In this document: piece after piece, positions 19,424 through 30,316 of the stretch
Numbering within the stretch: the first letter of the stretch is position 1
How the letters are laid out: every line of letters starts with the position of its first letter
From: Allobacillus halotolerans
GTDB taxonomy: Bacteria > Bacillota > Bacilli > Bacillales > Alkalibacillaceae
Direction: 5' to 3'
Length of the DNA: 64,000 nt
NCBI RefSeq assembly: GCF_018967645.1
Contig: NZ_JAHLZF010000007.1
Span: forward strand, 14,933-78,932
Position numbers and translations under genes: made by a program
The notes under the pieces: generated by a model
The model's database searches: none
What the model was told of the DNA's origin: nothing
What the model saw: only the letters and a program-made list of their open reading frames with translations

Positions 19424-19945
19424 ATGAAAGGTTTATTCCTTCCTCTGATTCTTTTTGCTTTATTGATCGCAGAAAGCATTGCAACGGAGCTTTTACCGAA
19501 TAATATTCTACTGGAATTATATTTTATCCCACATTGGATTCTTGTCTTTTCGGTCATGATTACTTTATATTATGATAAAGAACATAGTTATGCAGGGATT
19601 TATTACGGTGCCATATTTGCTTTTATTTCTGAGTTGGTTTATACAGATTTGTTAGGTGTTTATTTACTTGCTTATGGACTGTCTTTATATGGCGTTCACT
19701 TGTTTAAGAAGTTATTACATGTTAATTTTTTAGTTACTTTACTACTCGTGTTTTATGCTTTGATTGTTTGTGAGTTCTTAATTTATGGAACCTATCTTTT
19801 AATCGGTGTCATTGACTTACCGATCAAAGAATATTTGATGGAACGGTTAACACCGACTGTTCTGATGAACCTATTATTTTTCTTGTTGATATTTCCGTAT
19901 TTCTCAAAGAAATTAACAAAATGGAAAGAAGAGCCGAAACGATGA
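19424..19945 (+). CDS. mreD: Rod-shape-determining protein MreD
   Basis: 173 residues with five or six membrane segments. Third subunit of the Mre elongation complex. ATG 19424 is set by GAGGAGGAAG at the end of mreC; a frame from 19406 would include that site. The sequence is typical of MreD in being variable but uniformly hydrophobic with a basic end (KKLTKWKEEPKR). Position after mreC makes the assignment firm. Confidence 0.93.
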   Translation: MKGLFLPLILFALLIAESIATELLPNNILLELYFIPHWILVFSVMITLYYDKEHSYAGIYYGAIFAFISELVYTDLLGVYLLAYGLSLYGVHLFKKLLHVNFLVTLLLVFYALIVCEFLIYGTYLLIGVIDLPIKEYLMERLTPTVLMNLLFFLLIFPYFSKKLTKWKEEPKR

Positions 19946-19995
19946 TTTTTTGGTAAAATAGATTGAGAGAGATAAAAGATTGGAGGGTGACCTCT

Positions 19996-20676
19996 TTGAA
20001 TGATAGTATGCAAAGTGTTCTGATGAAAGGGACGCAGGAAGGCATAACGGTCTATTTAAATGACGAATGTTCATTTGAACAGCTGTTGAATGAGCTGAAA
20101 ACAAAGCTAGAAACAAGCAATAAAGAAGACCGGACCGAATTGATTTTACATAGTCAATATCGTTACTTGCGAACAGAACAGAAAAAGCAAATCCATGAGA
20201 TTATTGAAAAGAATAGCAGTTATCGAATTAAGCAATTTCAATCTTATGTATTGACAAGTGATGAAGTGACGAAACAAATCAATAATATGTCTGTCAGACC
20301 TGCGATTCGAAACGTTCGTTCTGGACAAGTTCATCAGGTAGAGGGTGACGCTCTAATTCTTGGAGATATCAATCCTGGTGGGATGGTCATGGCCACCGGA
20401 AATGTTTATGTTTTTGGTAAACTAAGAGGAATTGCTCATGCAGGTACCGATGGAAACAAGGAATGTGTCATCGTGGCTTCTTATATGAATCCGAGCCAAC
20501 TCAGGATTGCCAATAAAATCAGTCGGTCTCCAGACTATGATGTCGAAGGCTCTGACCGAGAGTTTGCTTATATTAATCTCGAAAATGATATGATAGAAGT
20601 AGAGAAAGTGAACTACTTGCCAAAGGTACGACCAAATCTCATCGATCGATTGGAAAGGGGTATCGAGAATGGGTGA
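19996..20676 (+). CDS. minC: Septum-site inhibitor MinC
   Basis: 226 residues, the same length as B. subtilis MinC. Blocks FtsZ polymerisation away from midcell. The N-terminal domain (about 1-100) is followed by the C-terminal beta-helix (about 105-226) with NVRSGQVHQVEGDALILGD and GGMVMATGNVYVFGKLRGIA, which binds MinD. The start is TTG 19996 because GGAGGGTGA lies five bases upstream; the 33 bases before it in the same frame would cover that site. Overlaps minD by eight bases. Confidence 0.95.
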   Translation: MNDSMQSVLMKGTQEGITVYLNDECSFEQLLNELKTKLETSNKEDRTELILHSQYRYLRTEQKKQIHEIIEKNSSYRIKQFQSYVLTSDEVTKQINNMSVRPAIRNVRSGQVHQVEGDALILGDINPGGMVMATGNVYVFGKLRGIAHAGTDGNKECVIVASYMNPSQLRIANKISRSPDYDVEGSDREFAYINLENDMIEVEKVNYLPKVRPNLIDRLERGIENG

Positions 20677-21469
20677 AGCAATCGTCATTACTTCCGGAAA
20701 AGGTGGTGTCGGAAAATCGACAACCACTGCAAATATTGGAACTGCATTAGCGTTGAAGGATCAAAAAGTATGTCTTGTTGATACTGATATTGGTTTGCGT
20801 AATTTGGATGTCGTATTGGGATTGGAAAATAGAATCATTTTCAATATCGTTGATGTGATTGACGGAAATTGCAAATTGCAAACAGCGTTGGTGAAAGATA
20901 AACGGTTCGATTGTCTACACTTATTGCCAGCTGCGCAAACCAATGATAAAAATGACATTACTGCTGAAGCGATGAAAGACCTAATTGCACAATTAAAGCC
21001 AGATTACGATTACATATTAATTGATTGTCCGGCAGGAATTGAACAAGGTTTTTCTAACGCTGTGGCAGGAGCCGATAAAGCAATCGTAGTAACAACACCA
21101 GAAAAATCGAGTGTTCGGGATGCGGATCGTATTGTTGGTTTGTTGGAAAAAGAAGGTTTACAAGATCCTCATTTAATTATAAACCGCATACGGAAGCACA
21201 TGATCGATAGTGGTGATATGTTAAGTGTCGATGACATTGTTTCAACGCTTTCCATCGATTTACTCGGTGTTATTTTAGACGATGAAGATGTGATCAAAGC
21301 ATCACATCACGGTGAGCCTGTAGCTTTCCAACCAGATACAAAAGCATCGATCAGCTATCGGAATATAGCTCGAAGAATCTTAGGTGAATCGGTTCCGTTG
21401 ATGTCTTTTGACGAAGAAAAAGGTTTTATGTCAAAAGTGAAAAAAATATTTGGAATGAAAGCAAAATAG
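20669..21469 (+). CDS. minD: Septum-site ATPase MinD
   Basis: 266 residues, ParA/MinD ATPase. Recruits MinC to the membrane. The deviant Walker A SGKGGVGKSTTTAN, the switch DTDIGLRNLDVVLG and IDCPAGIEQGF are present, and the last residues (FMSKVKKIFGMKAK) form the amphipathic membrane-targeting helix. Translationally coupled to minC. MinE is absent, as in other Bacillaceae that use DivIVA/MinJ. Confidence 0.97.
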   Translation: MGEAIVITSGKGGVGKSTTTANIGTALALKDQKVCLVDTDIGLRNLDVVLGLENRIIFNIVDVIDGNCKLQTALVKDKRFDCLHLLPAAQTNDKNDITAEAMKDLIAQLKPDYDYILIDCPAGIEQGFSNAVAGADKAIVVTTPEKSSVRDADRIVGLLEKEGLQDPHLIINRIRKHMIDSGDMLSVDDIVSTLSIDLLGVILDDEDVIKASHHGEPVAFQPDTKASISYRNIARRILGESVPLMSFDEEKGFMSKVKKIFGMKAK

Positions 21470-21478
21470 TATATGAGG

Positions 21479-21512
21479 CTCCTTCACGTCAATTACGTGA
21501 AGGAGTTTTTGT
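21479..21512 (+). terminator. Terminator of mreBCD-minCD
   Basis: CTCCTTCACGT and ACGTGAAGGAG form an 11-bp perfect stem with a 5-base loop, then TTTTTGTTTG. It begins 10 bases after the minD stop. Confidence 0.93.
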
Positions 21513-21653
21513 TTGTTCGGGAGCGGAGAGTCCCACTATTTTGGAGACAAGTCTCAATAATATAAATAATGCCTTAACCACTATTAAGTCGTTGGAGTCT
21601 CCTTCCTGTCAAAAAATTCTCGCTTTATAACCCCCTATCAAAATTGAACCTAT

Positions 21654-21682
21654 TCATAATCGAAAGCCCGTCCGAATATGCT
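21654..21682 (+). promoter_or_regulatory. Possible sigma-E promoter of spoIVFAB
   Basis: TCATAAT (21654), 14 bases, then AATATGCT (21675) loosely fits sigma-E. spoIVFA and spoIVFB are sigma-E genes in B. subtilis. The -10 box lacks the usual leading C, so confidence is low. Confidence 0.35.
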
Positions 21683-21710
21683 AGTACAAAAGAAAAAAGG
21701 ACGGATGATT

Positions 21711-22463
21711 ATGAGTAAAAAATTAGATGAAATTAGAAAAAATATCGTTAATCGAAAGAACATGAAAGCAGGTACAAAAGTCAGTATCAATCATTCCCCC
21801 TTGCTCAGTGATGACGAACGATATGGAAACCAGCCAACAGGGCTATCCAACTCGAACGATCGAGGAACCATTCGATTGAAGTCAACTTGGTTTCCGAAGT
21901 TTTTATTGTCTATTTTTATCTTCTTTCTCACTTTTTTAATCTACAATTCTGAACTGCCAGTGATTAAACAATCAAAAGAGACCGTTCATTACGCACTGAC
22001 AGAGGATTTACCGTTTGCCACAATGCACTCTTGGTATGAATCCCATTTTGGCGGTTCTTTCGTATCGTTAGGCTTTGACCAAGCTGAACCAAATGATTTA
22101 CCTGGTAATGTTTTATCCATCCCTGTATCTGGATTGGATGAGGACCGTATTACCGCAGAGGGCGAAGGCATACATATTGAAGTGACCGCAGAAGAAGCCG
22201 TTTATTCTTTAGATAAAGGGACAGTTTTATTCGCCGGTAATAAACCGGATACAGGACGGACCATCATTTTACAGCACGACGATGGACGAAAATCAATTTA
22301 TGGTCAATTGGATGAAATTGATGTATTTCATTACCAAACAATTCCGGCAAATCAAACGATCGGCTCTGTTCGTCCAGATGAATTAGGCACATCGGCATTG
22401 TATTTTGCGATTCAGGATGGGAGTAAATACCTGAATCCACTCCAGGAAATCTTAGGAGAATAG
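21711..22463 (+). CDS. spoIVFA: Stage IV sporulation protein FA
   Basis: 250 residues. Anchors and holds back the SpoIVFB protease in the outer forespore membrane. A cytoplasmic part (about 1-60, MSKKLDEIRKNIVNRKNM), one membrane segment (about 64-82) and a degenerate LytM/M23 domain (about 160-250, GTVLFAGNKPDTGRTIILQH). The metal ligands of active M23 peptidases are not complete, as is normal for this family. ATG 21711 has AAAAAAGG ten bases upstream; the ATG at 21705 is an alternative two codons longer. spoIVFB starts two bases after its stop. Confidence 0.92.
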   Translation: MSKKLDEIRKNIVNRKNMKAGTKVSINHSPLLSDDERYGNQPTGLSNSNDRGTIRLKSTWFPKFLLSIFIFFLTFLIYNSELPVIKQSKETVHYALTEDLPFATMHSWYESHFGGSFVSLGFDQAEPNDLPGNVLSIPVSGLDEDRITAEGEGIHIEVTAEEAVYSLDKGTVLFAGNKPDTGRTIILQHDDGRKSIYGQLDEIDVFHYQTIPANQTIGSVRPDELGTSALYFAIQDGSKYLNPLQEILGE

Positions 22464-22464
22464 A

Positions 22465-23295
22465 ATGATTATTCAATCGGTTCGAACGTTTAAATCCGTC
22501 ATTCAGATTCATCCATTGCTGATTATTTTACTATTGCTTAGTTACTTTTTTGGATTATTCATAGAAATGGCTGCATTGTTTTTGCTCATATTTATTCATG
22601 AATGTGGGCATTTGGCTGTTGCACGATATTTTAAATGGGAAGTGACTCGGTTAGTTATTTGGCCATTTGGTGGTGTCATGGAAACAAAGGATTTTTATAA
22701 TCGACCGACTTATGAAGAATTGTGGGTCACCATTGCTGGACCGATTCAACATATTTGGATTTTTGGTGTGATCCATCTTCTATCCTTTTCTTCAATCCCA
22801 GTTTTTTATATCGATCAATTCATGTGGATGAATACGATGCTTCTTGTTTTTAATTTATTGCCAATCCTCCCTCTTGATGGAGGAAGGTTCCTTTTCTTTT
22901 TAATCAGTCATTGGCTCCCTTTTCATCGTTCCATTCTTTTGGCCACAAGTTTCTCAATATTTATGATTATCGTTGCTAATGGTATACTGCTAGTAAATGG
23001 ATGGGTCAGTCCGCCATTAATTGTCTTATCATCGATTTTATGGTTAGATAACTGGTTTACGTATCGGCGACATCATCTTTACTTAATGAAACATATGCTT
23101 GCCAGATACATGTATCCAACCGTCAATCGCAACAAAATCCATAAGCTGGAGTTTCCAATCCAAACTTCACTTCAGGAAATGATGAAACGATTCAAAAAAA
23201 ATCACTATCATTTTATTCAGATTGAAAATCGAGCTTTGTTATCAGAAGATGATTATTTATCTCTTTTATTTTCGGCGGTCCCTCCTAAATCATGA
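22465..23295 (+). CDS. spoIVFB: Intramembrane site-2 protease SpoIVFB
   Basis: 276 residues. Cleaves pro-sigma-K inside the mother-cell membrane. The zinc motif IHECGH is H45-E46-x-x-H49 within a membrane helix, and the third ligand lies in NLLPILPLDGGR near residue 137. A C-terminal CBS-like segment (about 205-276) would sense nucleotide. It follows spoIVFA immediately, and the pair forms one unit with its inhibitor upstream. Confidence 0.95.
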   Translation: MIIQSVRTFKSVIQIHPLLIILLLLSYFFGLFIEMAALFLLIFIHECGHLAVARYFKWEVTRLVIWPFGGVMETKDFYNRPTYEELWVTIAGPIQHIWIFGVIHLLSFSSIPVFYIDQFMWMNTMLLVFNLLPILPLDGGRFLFFLISHWLPFHRSILLATSFSIFMIIVANGILLVNGWVSPPLIVLSSILWLDNWFTYRRHHLYLMKHMLARYMYPTVNRNKIHKLEFPIQTSLQEMMKRFKKNHYHFIQIENRALLSEDDYLSLLFSAVPPKS

Positions 23296-23310
23296 TTGGT
23301 GGACAAGTAG

Positions 23311-24720
23311 ATGCGAACGTTTTATTTTCAAGTTCAGTCAGATAAACAATATTGTCTAGAGCTGACGAATGGAAATGCGACACAGTTTTTCTTCCAAACA
23401 GCATCCGCCTACCGTGTAGGTGATTTGGTCAGTGGTGTTGTTCAAGATATCGATCCTCGTATTCAAGCTGCATTTATCGACCTTGGAAACGAGATCGCTT
23501 ATTTGCCATTAAAAAAACAAGCCCAGTCTATTTATAAAGGTAGACGCCTTGTGGTGAAAGTTGAGAAGACTGCCACCACTTCTAAACGAATGACAGTCAG
23601 CGATCAACTCGAACTTTCAAATGACTATATTGTATTTTTTCCGACTGAATCGGTATTAAAAATCTCTTCAAAAATTCCAAAGCAAAAAGCTGGTTATATT
23701 AACACATTACTCAATGAGCAATTAAACGACTGTGAAGGCGTGCTCGTCCGAACAGTAGCCCAGCATATGACTGATGAACTGCTCATTGAATCGGTTCGTG
23801 GATTGCGAAAAAAATGGGGACAGTTTCAGAAAGAAGCGAAACAAAAAACGGGCACCGTCTTACGTCAAAAAGATTCATGGGATGAATATGTACGAAAAGA
23901 AATTGAATCGATCGATAAAATCATTTGCGATGACGTCAATTATGCCAGATTCTTGAGAGAAAAGTTTCCAAACGTAAGCGAGCGTATCCAGTTTGATGAA
24001 CGCTTTTACAGTCATCGGCCATTCACATTGACTCAATTAGGCGAAAGGTTTACCGCTAGAAAAATTAAGTTGGATAGTGGGGCGGAACTCGTGATTGATC
24101 GAACAGAAGCTATGACGATCATCGACGTTAATTCAGCTCGTTCACGGAGCCATCAAGTACGTGAACGGCTTTTTCATCATGTCAATAAAGAGGCAGCGAC
24201 AAGAGCTTTAAAAGAAGTGCAATTCCGAAAAATTTCCGGGATTATTTTAATTGACTTTATCAACTTAGAACAAAAAGAGAACCGTAAGTCTATTGAGGAG
24301 CTGTTAAGAAAAACGATCCAACAAAGGAACTTACCGGTTCAAGTGGTCGGCATGACGAAGCTAGGACTGATGGAATTGACGGCAAAACGAACAAGTGAAA
24401 GCATTTATGATTTTTTCCAAATCGAGGATCCGACAATTCAACATTCAAAAGAATTTTTGGTCCATCAGTTGGAAGATGAGTTGTTGGCCTATCAGAGTGA
24501 AAGAGTAGAGTGTGTAGAAGTTGCTGTTGAACCGAATAACCTAGTATATGTAAAAGAAGCTATTCAGAAATTGCATCGTCATCATCAATTTACATTTTCT
24601 TTAGTCATTCATGCAGATTCTTCTTTACAAAGTCCCTTCAAATTATATAAAATAGGGAATGTTGATTGGTTGCTAGAAAAACTTCAAACAGAAGGAACAC
24701 CGATTGACAAATTGTTTTAA
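23311..24720 (+). CDS. rng: RNase E/G family ribonuclease
   Basis: 469 residues. Endoribonuclease of the RNase G type. An N-terminal S1-like region (about 35-120, [24 protein letters not shown]) leads into the DNase-I-like catalytic part with the two acidic metal ligands in [13 protein letters not shown] and [16 protein letters not shown]. The CPxCxG zinc-link that normally follows [13 protein letters not shown] and holds the dimer together is missing; the sequence there reads [16 protein letters not shown]. subtilis has no RNase E/G, but many other Bacillaceae carry one at this place before rplU. The ribosome binding site is weak (GGTGG). Confidence 0.9.
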   Translation: MRTFYFQVQSDKQYCLELTNGNATQFFFQTASAYRVGDLVSGVVQDIDPRIQAAFIDLGNEIAYLPLKKQAQSIYKGRRLVVKVEKTATTSKRMTVSDQLELSNDYIVFFPTESVLKISSKIPKQKAGYINTLLNEQLNDCEGVLVRTVAQHMTDELLIESVRGLRKKWGQFQKEAKQKTGTVLRQKDSWDEYVRKEIESIDKIICDDVNYARFLREKFPNVSERIQFDERFYSHRPFTLTQLGERFTARKIKLDSGAELVIDRTEAMTIIDVNSARSRSHQVRERLFHHVNKEAATRALKEVQFRKISGIILIDFINLEQKENRKSIEELLRKTIQQRNLPVQVVGMTKLGLMELTAKRTSESIYDFFQIEDPTIQHSKEFLVHQLEDELLAYQSERVECVEVAVEPNNLVYVKEAIQKLHRHHQFTFSLVIHADSSLQSPFKLYKIGNVDWLLEKLQTEGTPIDKLF

Positions 24721-24721
24721 T

Positions 24722-24838
24722 CTATGGTAATGTTTTATTGTTATGCAAATTGTCGCACCAATTTGCTGCAACCGCGCAGAAAAGGTTACTAAACTCATCA
24801 CCGATGAGTACCTTTATGGCGAGTCTAAGTAAACGAGG
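24722..24838 (+). ncRNA. Ribosomal protein L21 leader
   Basis: The gap before rplU contains a structured leader: GCAAATTGTCGCACCAATTTGC is an inverted repeat (GCAAATTG/CAATTTGC), followed by the CAACCGCGCAGAAAAGGT segment and a second hairpin ACTCATCACCGATGAGT. Position and this layout match the L21 autoregulatory leader of Bacilli, where L21 is thought to bind its own mRNA. A possible promoter starts with TTGACA at 24706, inside the end of rng, but its -10 box is poor. Confidence 0.75.
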
Positions 24839-24848
24839 AGGTGCAAGA

Positions 24849-25157
24849 ATGTACGCAATTATCGAAACTGGTGGTAAACAGGTTAAAGTTGAAGAAGGCC
24901 AAGCAGTCTACTTGGAAAAAGTAGTCGGTGAAGCTGGAGACGAAGTGACTTTTGACAAAGTACTTTTCGTTGGTGGAGATGAAACAAAAGTGGGTGCTCC
25001 ATTTGTAGATGGCGCTAGCGTTACTGGAACTGTTGAGAAACAGGGTAAAGGACGTAAAATCACTGTTTTCAAATATAAGCCAAAGAAAAACTACAAGCGT
25101 AAACAAGGTCATCGTCAACCTTACACAAAAGTTACCATCAACAAAATCAGTCTGTAA
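24849..25157 (+). CDS. rplU: 50S ribosomal protein L21
   Basis: 102 residues. [18 protein letters not shown] at the start and [17 protein letters not shown] near the end are characteristic. Binds 23S rRNA in the large subunit. GAGGAGGTG precedes ATG 24849. The longer frame from 24738 runs through the L21 leader and is not translated. First gene of rplU-prp-rpmA. Confidence 0.97.
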   Translation: MYAIIETGGKQVKVEEGQAVYLEKVVGEAGDEVTFDKVLFVGGDETKVGAPFVDGASVTGTVEKQGKGRKITVFKYKPKKNYKRKQGHRQPYTKVTINKISL

Positions 25158-25168
25158 GGAAGAAATCG

Positions 25169-25806
<638 letters not shown>

Positions 25807-25820
25807 TCATACACATAAAG

Positions 25821-25858
25821 AACTGGTTCAAAAGATAACCTTTTGGACCAGTTTTTTT
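25821..25858 (+). terminator. Terminator of rplU-prp-rpmA
   Basis: AACTGGTTCAAAAG pairs with CTTTTGGACCAGTT (one mismatch), a 5-base loop lies between, and a run of seven T follows. Confidence 0.92.
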
Positions 25859-25925
25859 GGTCTAAAAGAATTGTTGTTGTTACAGCCACTTGAATCAAAT
25901 TCATTTTTGCGCTTTTTATTATTTA

Positions 25926-26207
25926 GGCTTTGTTAAAGTCCGTTGTTGATATTGTGATCCGCTATCGGTGGACGCTTTTACCCAAAGGGCATAAGGGCGA
26001 CATCTGCGATAAATCGCAGTGTCTTCTTTACCGCGGGCACGGCTCGAGCTTATCCCGTGACGACCCGGACGGTCTAATGTCGACGTTGGTCACAGGACGT
26101 GACCGCTTTTAGTCGACCAGGAGTCGCCACCTTCGCTTCTCACAATTCAACAACTCCATGCTCTATGCTGTATCATAAGAAAATCAACACTAAGTTTTAA
26201 CAAAGCC
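25926..26207. mobile_element. Complete 282-bp MITE-like palindromic element
   Basis: The ends are perfect 12-bp inverted repeats, GGCTTTGTTAAA at 25926 and TTTAACAAAGCC ending at 26207. They are flanked by a perfect direct 8-bp duplication ATTATTTA (25918-25925 and 26208-26215), the mark of transposition. Inside, 25942-25973 (GTTGTTGATATTGTGATCC...) is inverted-repeated imperfectly at 26123-26154, so the element can fold into a long hairpin. No protein is encoded; the 60-codon frame within it is a chance reading. It interrupts the rpmA-spo0B gap. It must be moved by a transposase from elsewhere; 8-bp duplications occur in ISL3, IS256 and IS1595-type families, so the donor family cannot be named. 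Confidence 0.88.
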
Positions 26208-26382
26208 ATTATTTAAAAGCTTTGACGCTCTTGCGATTTGATGTATGAATTGATTCATTCATAGGTGAATAATTGTGACAAACGGTGGATTATCTGAAAA
26301 TACTTCGACGAACGACAAGGTGAATGCCTTGGTTTATGGTAATATGGTAAAATAGAGAAAAATGGCACGTTAGGTGGTCTCT

Positions 26383-28166
<1,784 letters not shown>

Positions 28167-28177
28167 GAATAGAAAAC

Positions 28178-28215
28178 ACTGCACGTTCCTGTATGAAGGA
28201 TGTGCAGTTTTTTTA
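28178..28215 (+). terminator. Terminator of spo0B-obg
   Basis: ACTGCAC...TTC pairs with GAAGGATGTGCAGT around a short loop and is followed by seven T residues, 12 bases after the obg stop. Confidence 0.88.
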
Positions 28216-28252
28216 TTGCCTGAACCAGACATATGAATTATAGGCTACTGAC

Positions 28253-28280
28253 TCAATTTTTTCGTCTTCTTGCATAAACT
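28253..28280 (+). promoter_or_regulatory. Possible sigma-E promoter of safA
   Basis: TCAATTT (28253), 13 bases, CATAAACT (28273). The -10 box fits CATA...T of sigma-E promoters, and safA is a mother-cell gene in B. subtilis. Confidence 0.45.
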
Positions 28281-28313
28281 AAGTGTAGATTGAAATGAAA
28301 GGAGTCATTGAAT

Positions 28314-28868
28314 TTGAGAATTCATATTGTTCGAAGAGGTGAAACAATTAAGTCGATTGCCGAGAAATATGGTCTTTCCTTTCAAGAAGTTGCTCGTATG
28401 AATAAACAAATTGCCGACCCGTTTGAACTCATGCAAGGGATGAAATTGCGCGTTCCCATTGAGCGCGAAAAGCAAGTAGAAAAGCAAGTAGAAAAGCAAG
28501 TAAAAAAGCAAGTGAGTTCTAGTTCAGCAAATCAGAGTGATGACGCAAATCATACGGATACCTCTATTGAGCAAAGAGAGCAAAAAGAGCATAAAGAGTT
28601 ATCCAATGACCAACTGACTCGGATGGAACCACCTGAAAGAACAGCAGACTATCTTCCTGAAATTCAAGAGGATGAGCGTGTGTGGCAGATCCCTTCCCCA
28701 TTAGTGAAAAGCCAAAATCACGCATATTCCTATCCAGACGGATATGCACCTATGACACAACCCCTGTACACAGACATGACTTTTGTTCAGGGATGGGGTT
28801 CACTTGAACAACAGCAGCAGCCATTTATTTACTACAATCCGTGTATGGGTTATGTCTATTCTTACTAA
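28314..28868 (+). CDS. safA: SafA-like spore coat morphogenetic protein, short form
   Basis: 184 residues, about half the length of B. subtilis SafA. A LysM domain (2-49, RIHIVRRGETIKSIAEKYGL ... GMKLRVPI) would bind the spore cortex surface; a KQVE repeat (about 54-68), an acidic linker and a tyrosine-rich tail (FIYYNPCMGYVYSY) follow. SafA directs inner coat assembly and docks on SpoVID, encoded at 7.5 kb. TTG 28314 is chosen: AAAGGAG lies nine bases upstream, versus three for the TTG at 28308. coxA follows as in B. subtilis. Confidence 0.82.
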   Translation: MRIHIVRRGETIKSIAEKYGLSFQEVARMNKQIADPFELMQGMKLRVPIEREKQVEKQVEKQVKKQVSSSSANQSDDANHTDTSIEQREQKEHKELSNDQLTRMEPPERTADYLPEIQEDERVWQIPSPLVKSQNHAYSYPDGYAPMTQPLYTDMTFVQGWGSLEQQQQPFIYYNPCMGYVYSY

Positions 28869-28945
28869 CCAGTTATTACAAATAAATTCAATCAAATAAA
28901 TGTGTGGTTTTCCATCAATTTTCACCACGTTAAATGTATGGTTAG

Positions 28946-28977
28946 CACCTCCTTTCTCAAACTAATGAAAGGAGGTG
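28946..28977 (+). promoter_or_regulatory. Hairpin hiding the coxA ribosome binding site
   Basis: CACCTCCTTTC (28946-28956) and GAAAGGAGGTG (28967-28977) form a perfect 11-bp stem with loop TCAAACTAAT. The 3' arm is the coxA Shine-Dalgarno sequence; with the next bases, GAAAGGAGGTGAT is complementary to the entire 3' tail of 16S rRNA. The 5' arm equals that rRNA tail. Folded, the site is closed to ribosomes. There is no T run, so it is a translational rather than a transcriptional device. Confidence 0.8.
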
Positions 28978-28982
28978 ATTTT

Positions 28983-29462
28983 ATGATTAAAAAAACGATA
29001 TTCCTTACACTAATAGCGATCATTATGACCGGATGCACTTGGGTCAATCCAGAAAAGGATAAACAAAGAACAGATGGTGGGCAAACGGCAGAGATGCAAA
29101 AGGACCAAAAGGTGACAGATGAGGAGTTAATCCGTTATAATTTATATTCGAACCCAACCGAATATTATGAGCAAAAAAATTTAGAGCGATCCATGAATAA
29201 TTCAAGTGAGAACACTAACGATGAAGAAGGGCCTGGAAACAAAACCGAACGGCATATTTATTATGAGTTGATGCAATTGGAAGAAGTACGGCAAGTTGGA
29301 CTGGCTATCAGAGAAGACAAAATCTTTGTTGCGATTAATTTAGAAAGTCGCTCGGATCCGAAAGAAACCGTCCAACGCGTTAAAGAAATTGTTGAAGACA
29401 TCACCGATCGCTCTGATATAATTGTGGATGTAAACCCTGATTTTGATTCACGGATAGAATAA
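28983..29462 (+). CDS. coxA: Sporulation lipoprotein of the YhcN/YlaJ family, CoxA-like
   Basis: 159 residues. The signal peptide MIKKTIFLTLIAIIMTGCTW has a lipobox ending at C19, so it is a lipoprotein. The C-terminal part (about 88-155, HIYYELMQLEEVRQVGLAIR ... EDITDRSDIIVDVNPDF) is the YhcN/YlaJ domain of spore cortex proteins. Position after safA and before yebC matches coxA (yrbB), which encodes a cortex protein in B. subtilis. ATG 28983 follows the very strong ribosome binding site that is sequestered in the hairpin at 28946-28977. Confidence 0.85.
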   Translation: MIKKTIFLTLIAIIMTGCTWVNPEKDKQRTDGGQTAEMQKDQKVTDEELIRYNLYSNPTEYYEQKNLERSMNNSSENTNDEEGPGNKTERHIYYELMQLEEVRQVGLAIREDKIFVAINLESRSDPKETVQRVKEIVEDITDRSDIIVDVNPDFDSRIE

Positions 29463-29536
29463 CCGATTTAACAACCAATTCAACATCATTCTTTTGAAAT
29501 GAATACCAAAAGATTCAAAAAGGGAGGAGAAACCAA

Positions 29537-30295
29537 ATGAAATACGCCATTGTTACAGGTGCTTCTAGGGGATTGGGAAAAGAAAGTGCTATGTTAGCGC
29601 TAAAAGAGGGATATCAGCTCATTACGCTTGCGAGAAAGGCTGAGTTACCTACAGTACATGAAGAAGCTTCAGCACACCAACTAACGCATACGCATTTGCC
29701 AACGGATTTGAGTGATCCTGAATCCACAATTTCTGTTGGGAAAAAAATTAGCCAAATTCTTGAAGCAGAGTCACCGGAAGAGGTCTTGCTGATCAATAAT
29801 GCCGGTATGGTTTCGCCGATTGGTCCCGTCGGTAGTATAGATAGTGATGACATTTCGAAGCATGTCGCTTTGAATACAACAGCACCGATGATTCTTCTCA
29901 ATGAGTTGAAGAAGAGTTCAATCGATGTACCGCTTACCGTTGTAAATATCACTTCGGGAGCTGCAGAACGAAGTACTTATGGATGGAGTGCTTACGGATC
30001 GACAAAGGCGGCGATCAACTTATTTACACAAACGGCGGCTATGGAAGCTAAGGAAATCGGACGAGATGAAGTACATGTTGCCTTTAGTCCGGGGATTATG
30101 GATACTGACATGCAATCTGAGATTCGTGAATCAACTAGTGAAAGCTTTAAAGACGTTGAGAAGTTTAAGCAATTTAAACAAGAAGGACAGCTACGAAGTC
30201 CGGGTGAAGTTGCTGAATTGTTGTTCCAATTAATTCATAAACGAGAGACCATCGAAAGTGGTCGTGTATATCGTGTATATGATTTAGTCGATTAA
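29537..30295 (+). CDS. Short-chain dehydrogenase/reductase, YueD/benzil-reductase-like
   Basis: 252 residues, Rossmann-fold NAD(P)-dependent oxidoreductase. TGASRGLGKES is the cofactor motif, LINNAGMV the NNAG motif, and the active site is S in VNITSGAAERSTYGWSAYGS with Y and K in YGSTKAA. The ending GRVYRVYDLVD and overall shape resemble the benzil/sepiapterin-reductase subgroup; the true substrate is not known. GGGAGGAG precedes ATG 29537. It is inserted between coxA and yebC, which are adjacent in B. subtilis. Confidence 0.85.
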   Translation: MKYAIVTGASRGLGKESAMLALKEGYQLITLARKAELPTVHEEASAHQLTHTHLPTDLSDPESTISVGKKISQILEAESPEEVLLINNAGMVSPIGPVGSIDSDDISKHVALNTTAPMILLNELKKSSIDVPLTVVNITSGAAERSTYGWSAYGSTKAAINLFTQTAAMEAKEIGRDEVHVAFSPGIMDTDMQSEIRESTSESFKDVEKFKQFKQEGQLRSPGEVAELLFQLIHKRETIESGRVYRVYDLVD

Positions 30296-30316
30296 TCAAG
30301 AAGGGAAGAGGAGTTT

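Noticed and set aside
25930-26112. 60-codon frame near 26.0 kb
   Set aside because: It lies inside the MITE-like element and has no likeness to a transposase.
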